The notes under the pieces: generated by a model
Seen by the model: only the letters and a program-made list of their open reading frames with translations
Told to the model about the DNA's origin: nothing
Database searches by the model: none
Origin: Zoogloea sp. LCSB751
GTDB taxonomy: Bacteria; Pseudomonadota; Gammaproteobacteria; Burkholderiales; Rhodocyclaceae
DNA: 64,000 nucleotides
NCBI RefSeq assembly: GCF_002028455.1
Contig: NZ_MWUM01000005.1
Coordinates: 62,001 to 126,000 of the forward strand
Reading direction: 5' to 3'
Shown: piece by piece, positions 56,017 to 64,000 of the stretch
Numbering within the stretch: position 1 is the first letter of the stretch
How the letters are laid out: every line of letters starts with the position of its first letter
Position numbers and translations under genes: made by a program

Positions 56017-57523
56017 GGTTCAGCTCCTGCAAAGTGGTGAGGCCGTCGCGGACCAGGGCCAGGCCTGCGTCGCGCAGGCTGGCGAAGCCGCGCCGACGGG
56101 CCGCCGCCTTCAGCTCGCGCAGCGGCGCGCGGGCAATGATCAGATCGCGCAGCTCGTCGTCGAGGATCAGCACTTCGGCAATGGCCCGCCGGCCCCGGTA
56201 GCCGGAACCACGGCAGGCGCCGCAGCCGCTACCGGCGCGGAAGCGGTAGCCGCCTGCCGCCCCACTCCCGCCCAAGCCGGAGTCGGCGAGCAGCGCGGCG
56301 TCGGGCGTGCAGTCGGCACTGCAGGCCGGGCAGTTCATGCGGATCAGGCGCTGGGCCACCACACCGTTGAGGGCGGCCACCAGGTTGTAGGGGTCGATGC
56401 CCATGTGCATGAAGCGGCCGATCACGTCGAAGACGCTGTTGGCATGCACGGTGGTGAATACCAGGTGGCCGGTCAGCGCGGCCTGCACGGCGATCTCGGC
56501 GGTCTCCGGGTCGCGGATCTCGCCGACCATGATCTTGTCCGGGTCGTGGCGCAGGATGGAGCGCAGGCCGCGGGCAAAACCCAGGCCCTTCTTCTCGTTA
56601 ACCGGAATCTGCAGCACGCCGGGCAGCTGGTACTCCACCGGGTCCTCGATGGTGACGACCTTCTCCTGCCCCGAGTGGGTTTCCGACAGCACGGCGTAGA
56701 GGCTGGTGGTCTTGCCCGAGCCGGTCGGCCCGGTGACCAGCAGCATGCCGTAGGGCTCCATGGCCAGGCGGCGCAGCGTGGCGCGGGTGGCCGCGTCGAA
56801 GCCGAGGGTTTCGAGGGTCAGCGCCGTCATCTCGCGGGTCAGGTGTTCCTTGTCGAGCAGGCGCAGCACGGCGTCCTCGCCATGGATGCTGGGCATGATG
56901 GAGACCCGGAAGTCGATCGGGCGGCCGGCGGCATGGACCTTGAAGCGTCCGTCCTGGGGCACGCGCCGCTCGGCGATGTCCAGCTCGGCCAGCACCTTGA
57001 GGCGCGACAGCACCTGCTCGGCCAGCTCGCTGCCCTGGGCGCCGCCGGCGCGGGTCAGCACGCCGTCCACCCGGTACTTGACGACTAGCCCGCCGGGCAC
57101 GCTCTCCAGGTGGATGTCGCTGGCCCCCTGTTGGATGGCGTCGTAGAGGGTGGAGTTGACCAGCTTGACCACCGGGCTGGCGTCGCTGGCGATGCGCCGC
57201 AGGGACAAGTCCTCGCCGTCGTCCACGCGGGCCGCGGCGGCCTCGCCGAGCACACCGGCGACGACGCGGCCGGATTCCGCGTGGCGGGCCAGGCAGGCGG
57301 CCAGGTCGTCGCGGCGCGCCAGGCGCAGCGCGAAGGGTTCGGCGAGGCGGCCGCCGAGGCCGTCGAGCAGGTCGGTGTCCTGCGGGTCGGCGACGGCGAT
57401 CAGCAACCGCCCGTCGTCGCTACGGCCGGCGAAGGCGTCGCGGCGCAGCGCGTCGTCGAAGGACAGCGCAGCGAACTCGGGCTGCAGCGCGAAAAGCTCG
57501 GCGTGGCCGATGGAGGCAATCAC
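55997..57523 (-). CDS. gspE: Type II secretion ATPase GspE
   Basis: Hexameric motor ATPase, 508 residues. N-terminal domain (1-110), then the ATPase core with Walker A GPTGSGKT (265-272), Asp box and Walker B (IMVGEIRD near 331-338), His box, and the four-cysteine zinc site Cys398, Cys401, Cys434, Cys437 (CPAC...CGAC) that marks GspE/PilB-type enzymes. Starts overlapping the gspF frame (ATGA). Confidence 0.95.
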   Translation of the reverse strand: MIASIGHAELFALQPEFAALSFDDALRRDAFAGRSDDGRLLIAVADPQDTDLLDGLGGRLAEPFALRLARRDDLAACLARHAESGRVVAGVLGEAAAARVDDGEDLSLRRIASDASPVVKLVNSTLYDAIQQGASDIHLESVPGGLVVKYRVDGVLTRAGGAQGSELAEQVLSRLKVLAELDIAERRVPQDGRFKVHAAGRPIDFRVSIMPSIHGEDAVLRLLDKEHLTREMTALTLETLGFDAATRATLRRLAMEPYGMLLVTGPTGSGKTTSLYAVLSETHSGQEKVVTIEDPVEYQLPGVLQIPVNEKKGLGFARGLRSILRHDPDKIMVGEIRDPETAEIAVQAALTGHLVFTTVHANSVFDVIGRFMHMGIDPYNLVAALNGVVAQRLIRMNCPACSADCTPDAALLADSGLGGSGAAGGYRFRAGSGCGACRGSGYRGRRAIAEVLILDDELRDLIIARAPLRELKAAARRRGFASLRDAGLALVRDGLTTLQELNRVTFVA

Positions 57524-58695
57524 TGGATGCTCTCCGCCACCTGGAAGATCGGCAGGTAGAGCATCACCAGCACCACGCCGACGCCGACCGCGATGACCAG
57601 CATCAGCAGCGGCCCGGCCAGGCGGGCCATCAGTTCGAGCCAGCGGGCGTTGTCCTGGTCGTGGAAGTCGGCGGCGCGCTCCAGCATGTCGCCCAGGTTG
57701 CCGGCCTTCTCCCCCACCGCCAGCATGCGCAGCGCCACCGGCGTGGCGAGACCATGCGCCTGCAGCGTGGCAGTGAAGCCCTGCCCTTCGCGCACCGCCG
57801 CCCGGCTGGCCAGCAGGCCGGGGCGCAGCACCGGCGACAGCAGGCCCTCGACCATGCCCATCGCTGCCACCGCGGGGATGCCGCCGCGCAGCAGCATGCC
57901 CAGCGTGCGGTACAGACGGGCCAGCTCGAAGACGCGCAGCCGCTCACCGAGGCGCGGCAGGCGCCAGGCCAGACGCAACGCCGCCGCGCGGCTCTCGGCA
58001 CGGACCGCCAGCGCCCCCAGCCCGCCGAGCCCGGCGACGATGACGCCGCCGATCAGCCCGCCGTGGGCTTCCATCAATTGTCCCCAGTCGAGCAGCAGAC
58101 GCGACATCCACGGCAATTCGCCACCGACGCTCTCGAAGACCTGCGCGAAGCGCGGCACCACGAAGAGCAGCAGGAACAGCATGACCGCGCCCCCAACCAC
58201 CAGCAGCAAGGCCGGGTACACCGCCGCTGCAACCAGCGTGCCGCGGATTGCGTCGAGCTGGCGCTGGTAGGCCACGTAGCGGGACAGGGCCGGCTCCAGG
58301 TCGCTGGTGTGCTCGGCGGCGCGCACGGTGGCCACGTAGAGCGGTGGGAAGGCGGCGGGCTGGGCTTCCAGCGCGGCGGACAGACTGCGGCCTTCGCGCA
58401 GCCCATGGCCGAGGGCGTCCACCACCGCGCGCAGGGCCGGACGGGCCTCCTTCTCGGCGAGGGCGGCCAGCGCGTCGGCCAGCGGAATACCGGCCCGCAG
58501 CAAGGCCACCAGTTCCTGGTTGAACAGCATCAGCGGGAAGCGCGCAGCGCGGGCCGGCCGCCCCAGCGGGGCGACCGACAGCACCGCCAGGCGGCGCTCG
58601 GCGGCCAGCGCGCGGGCGGCGGCTTCATCGGCGGCATCGACCTCGATGTCCACCACGGACGATGCAGCCCCGAGGGCGCGAATACGGAAACGCAT
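57520..58695 (-). CDS. gspF: Type II secretion platform protein GspF
   Basis: Inner-membrane platform protein, 391 residues. It has the N-terminal ADAADEAAARALAAERRL segment, two homologous cytoplasmic helical domains and three membrane helices (for example LLLVVGGAVMLFLLLFVVPRFA and LLMLVIAVGVGVVLVML). It lies 3 bases after gspG. Confidence 0.94.
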   Translation of the reverse strand: MRFRIRALGAASSVVDIEVDAADEAAARALAAERRLAVLSVAPLGRPARAARFPLMLFNQELVALLRAGIPLADALAALAEKEARPALRAVVDALGHGLREGRSLSAALEAQPAAFPPLYVATVRAAEHTSDLEPALSRYVAYQRQLDAIRGTLVAAAVYPALLLVVGGAVMLFLLLFVVPRFAQVFESVGGELPWMSRLLLDWGQLMEAHGGLIGGVIVAGLGGLGALAVRAESRAAALRLAWRLPRLGERLRVFELARLYRTLGMLLRGGIPAVAAMGMVEGLLSPVLRPGLLASRAAVREGQGFTATLQAHGLATPVALRMLAVGEKAGNLGDMLERAADFHDQDNARWLELMARLAGPLLMLVIAVGVGVVLVMLYLPIFQVAESIQ

Positions 58696-58698
58696 GGC

Positions 58699-59145
58699 TT
58701 ACCAGTTGACGACGTCGGCGGCCTCGCCGCTGCCACCGGGCTGGCCGTCGCGGCCGAAGGAATACAGGTCGAACTCCCCGTGCTCGCCCGGCTGCTGGTA
58801 CTGGTAGGGCTTGCCCCAGGGATCATCGGGCACCGCCTTCTTGAGGTACGGCCCGGCCCAGCGGGCCGCATCGGCCGGCTTCTCGGTGAGGGCGCGCAGG
58901 CCTTCCTCGGTCGTTGGGTAGCGGCCCACATCGAGGCGGTACTGGTCCAGCGCCTTCTCCAGCCCGTCGATCTGCGCACGCGCCGCCTTGATCTCGGACT
59001 TGCCGATGTGGGCGAAGAACTTGGGCCCCACGTAGCCCGCCAGCAGGCCGATGATGGTCATCACCACCAGTAGTTCGAGAAGTGTGAACCCCCGCGGACG
59101 ATGTGAACGATAGGAACGGACGGGACGAAGGTCAGGCGTAGGCAT
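58699..59145 (-). CDS. gspG: Major pseudopilin GspG
   Basis: A 148-residue major pseudopilin. Leader of about 19 residues ending RPRG, then FTLLELLVVMTIIGLLAGYVGPKFF with Glu5, and the GspG signature DNYRLD-like YRLDVGRYPTTEEGLRALTEKP and DPWGKPYQYQQPGEHGEFDLYSFGRDG (calcium-binding loop type). First gene of the eleven-gene minus-strand operon; the ATG at 59145 has an upstream alternative at 59154. Its promoter should lie in the 221-base divergent gap with the nuclease gene. Confidence 0.95.
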   Translation of the reverse strand: MPTPDLRPVRSYRSHRPRGFTLLELLVVMTIIGLLAGYVGPKFFAHIGKSEIKAARAQIDGLEKALDQYRLDVGRYPTTEEGLRALTEKPADAARWAGPYLKKAVPDDPWGKPYQYQQPGEHGEFDLYSFGRDGQPGGSGEAADVVNW

Positions 59146-59366
59146 AGCCGGCAAAGGCTAGCCATGCTCCATGACAGGAATTTGAAAGACCGGCGACAGG
59201 ATCCATTTCAACTACAAGCCGTCTTATGGCATACACCATTTTCATTACACGATCATTCGCCCGGCCTGATCCGGTCAGCCCAGTTTTGGCGGTTCCGGCG
59301 AAGCGATCCCTGTAGCCTGCGGTGCCTAGAGTGGCGGGCTCTCTCAAGAAAGAACACGGAGCCCCA

Positions 59367-62420
<3,054 letters not shown>

Positions 62421-62432
62421 GGAATACCATCA

Positions 62433-63134
62433 ATGAAACTGCATACCCTGATTTCCCGCTGCGCCGCCACCCTGCTGGCCGCCGGCGTCCTGGCCGCGCC
62501 TGCCCACGCCGCGGTGGTGAATGGCAACTTCGCGGCTGGCCTCACCGGCTGGTCCGCCCTCGGCGACGTGGCAGCGGTGAATGGCGCCACCCTCACCACC
62601 GCCTCGCTGGACGTGGATGACGCACCGGCCGGCGCCGGGGCCTTCAACGTCTCCGGCACCTCCTCTGCACCGGTCGGCGTGGCCGGCGGTGTGGAGAGCT
62701 TCGTCGGCTTGCCCCTCGGCGGCCTCGATCCGGATCCGGCGGCCGGCAGCTGGGCCTTCGAAGGCTCGGCGCTGAAGCAGACCCTGGCGGTCAAGGCCGG
62801 CGACACGCTGAGCTTCGACTGGCTGTTCTCCAGCCAGGAAGACCCGCTCAGCGGCATGAACGACTACGCCTTCGTGCTCATCGGCCAGTCGCTGTTCACG
62901 CTGGCCGACGTGTTCGGCGGCGCCACCGGCAGCCACTTCAGCACCACCTTCGGCGCCGATGGCAACGTGGATCTGGCTTTCGGCATCGTCGATGTGAACG
63001 ACTACGTCGGCACTTCGTCGCTGAGCCTCGCCAACATCCGCCTGAATAGTGCCAACCAGGTGCCCGAGCCCGGCAGCCTGGCGCTGGGCCTCGGCGCCCT
63101 GGCCCTGCTCGCGCGCCGCAAGCTGCAGAAGTAA
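62433..63134 (+). CDS. PEP-CTERM-sorted secreted protein
   Basis: A 233-residue exported protein. Sec signal peptide (1-26, ending PAHA), a beta-rich middle of unknown function resembling a carbohydrate-binding NGNFAAGLTGW repeat, and the C-terminal sorting signal VPEPGSLALGLGALALLARRKLQK: the PEP motif, membrane helix and basic tail cleaved by an exosortase. No exosortase gene is in the window. It lies 12 bases after the nuclease gene and may be cotranscribed. Confidence 0.92.
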   Translation: MKLHTLISRCAATLLAAGVLAAPAHAAVVNGNFAAGLTGWSALGDVAAVNGATLTTASLDVDDAPAGAGAFNVSGTSSAPVGVAGGVESFVGLPLGGLDPDPAAGSWAFEGSALKQTLAVKAGDTLSFDWLFSSQEDPLSGMNDYAFVLIGQSLFTLADVFGGATGSHFSTTFGADGNVDLAFGIVDVNDYVGTSSLSLANIRLNSANQVPEPGSLALGLGALALLARRKLQK

Positions 63135-63202
63135 GACGTCCCACGACCAGGCCATGCCGACGTCCACCGTCGGTATGGCCGGACCACCCGAAGCCGCGCC
63201 CT

Positions 63203-63586
63203 TCAGCGGCGCTGGCGCTTCGGCCCTTCGCTGGCGGTGATCGACACGACTGGCGTCTTCTGCCCACGCACCACCACCGCACCGGTGTTGTCGAGGATGC
63301 CCGACGGCCCGGTAACGAAACCGATGCTCTCGGCGTGGAGCAGATGCCGCGACGGCGCCATCAGGCGGACCTTGTACCACTTGCGGAAGTTGTCCTGGAT
63401 CAGCAGCGTGCTGTCGTCCTCGGCGATCCAGTCGCGGACGCCGCGGCCGTTGACCGCCGAAATGGAGAGTTCCGGCGCATTGGTCGGCTCGCTCTTGCCG
63501 GCCTCGTCCTCCGCCGCCGCCAGACCGAGCCAGCCGATGATCACGCCGACGACGGCCAGCCACACGAGCAGGATCACGTAACGCAT
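63203..63586 (-). CDS. Secreted protein of the DUF6491 type
   Basis: A 127-residue protein with a signal peptide or anchor (YVILLVWLAVVGVIIGWLGLAAA) followed by a small domain: VRDWIAEDDSTLLIQDNFRKWYKVRLMAPSRHLL. This pattern resembles DUF6491, small proteins of unknown function with a conserved W...Y and SR motifs. It lies just downstream of the molybdenum hydroxylase gene (same strand, 35 bases). Confidence 0.75.
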   Translation of the reverse strand: MRYVILLVWLAVVGVIIGWLGLAAAEDEAGKSEPTNAPELSISAVNGRGVRDWIAEDDSTLLIQDNFRKWYKVRLMAPSRHLLHAESIGFVTGPSGILDNTGAVVVRGQKTPVVSITASEGPKRQRR

Positions 63587-63621
63587 CGGAACCCTCCTTC
63601 AGGACATGTTGCGAAAGACCC

Positions 63622-64000
63622 TCAGCCCCAGCGCAGGTCGGTCCGCGACAGCGGGAACTGGCGGACGCGCTTGCCGGTGGCGGCGAAGATCGCGTTGCAG
63701 ACGGCCGGGGCCAGCGGCGGCAGCGCCGGCTCGCCGAGGCCAGTGACCGGGTAGTCGGTCTTCACGAAATGCACCTCGATCTTCGGCGGCGCATCGGCGA
63801 TGCGGATCAGCGGATACTCGTTGAAATTGCCCTGCACGATGCGCCCGCGCTCGATGTTGAGCTCGGGGAACATCAGCGTGCCGAGACCATCCACCACCGA
63901 GCCTTCGACCTGGTTCTCGGCGCCGGACAGGTTGACGATCTGCGCGCCGATGTCGGTGGCCACCACCACCCGGTCCACCTTCAAAGTGCCGTCCTTGGCT
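63622..64000 (-). CDS. Molybdopterin-containing hydroxylase large subunit, C-terminal end (cut by window edge)
   Basis: The C-terminal 125 residues of a xanthine dehydrogenase-family/isoquinoline 1-oxidoreductase beta subunit. Visible motifs are VVVATDIGAQIVN, MFPELNIERGRIVQGNF, and TGLGEPALPPLAPAVCNAI; the last carries the active-site glutamate loop GEP that is conserved in the family. The N-terminus and the substrate are outside the window. Confidence 0.85.
   Translation of the reverse strand, partial: AKDGTLKVDRVVVATDIGAQIVNLSGAENQVEGSVVDGLGTLMFPELNIERGRIVQGNFNEYPLIRIADAPPKIEVHFVKTDYPVTGLGEPALPPLAPAVCNAIFAATGKRVRQFPLSRTDLRWG

Overview
The window is a chromosomal segment of a high-GC betaproteobacterium. 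Gene order and family types (thrS-infC-rpmI-rplT-pheS-pheT-ihfA-merR, gyrA-serC-pheA-hisC-tyrA-aroA/cmk-rpsA-ihfB-lapA-lapB, a tmRNA tag reading ANDERFALAA, EpsA/PEP-CTERM signatures) suggest Rhodocyclales (Azospira/Dechloromonas-like). The genus is an inference. No rRNA operon, CRISPR array or intact transposon was seen.

Positions 1-12349 hold a mixed metabolic and stress region: the 5' end of an AlaA-type aminotransferase (minus strand, cut by the window edge), an Mth938-like protein, a Bcp peroxiredoxin, a PIN-PhoH ATPase and a receiver-HPt protein. Next comes the divergent selenium pair mnmH/selD, a BenE transporter divergent from a MocR regulator, an acetate CoA-transferase divergent from a LysR regulator with a clear palindromic operator candidate, and a carboxylesterase. 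Positions 12521-19714 hold a CNB-CBS-DUF294 protein translationally coupled to an exonuclease-fold protein that has lost acidic catalytic residues, then a LysR/TSUP-exporter divergent pair, orn, an M48 protease and rsgA.

Positions 19728-43939 are mostly one strand (minus) and read as core housekeeping operons: an orphan Anbu proteasome homologue, the thrS-to-merR translation/IHF operon with an infC gene starting at AUC, tRNA-Val(GAC), a PolB-type exonuclease, cysM, ugd, lapB-lapA, ihfB, rpsA, an aroA-cmk gene fusion, tyrA, hisC, pheA, serC and gyrA. Positions 44147-48189 (plus strand) carry a deaminase of the MtaD type, an OmpA porin, ubiG, a HAD phosphatase (MupP/Gph) and the tmRNA gene ssrA.

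Just after ssrA lies a decayed island scar (48277-49375): a frameshifted integrase fragment and the C-terminal part of a JetD (Wadjet) protein. It is followed by a tight, overlapping minus-strand operon of eleven genes (59145 to 50126 plus the EpsA-like LuxR regulator at 50115-49396). This encodes a minimal type II secretion / type IV pilus-like machine: GspG, GspF, GspE, PilM-, PilN-, PilO- and GspC/PilP-like proteins, a TPR-secretin-cohesin outer-membrane protein and three more pseudopilins. Divergent from it are a large secreted ExeM/NucH-type nuclease with both a Sec signal and RTX repeats, and a PEP-CTERM protein. The most interesting hypothesis is that this locus is a dedicated secretion machine under EpsA control, with the nuclease and/or PEP-CTERM protein as clients. 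The window ends in a DUF6491-like protein and the 3' end of a molybdopterin hydroxylase large subunit.
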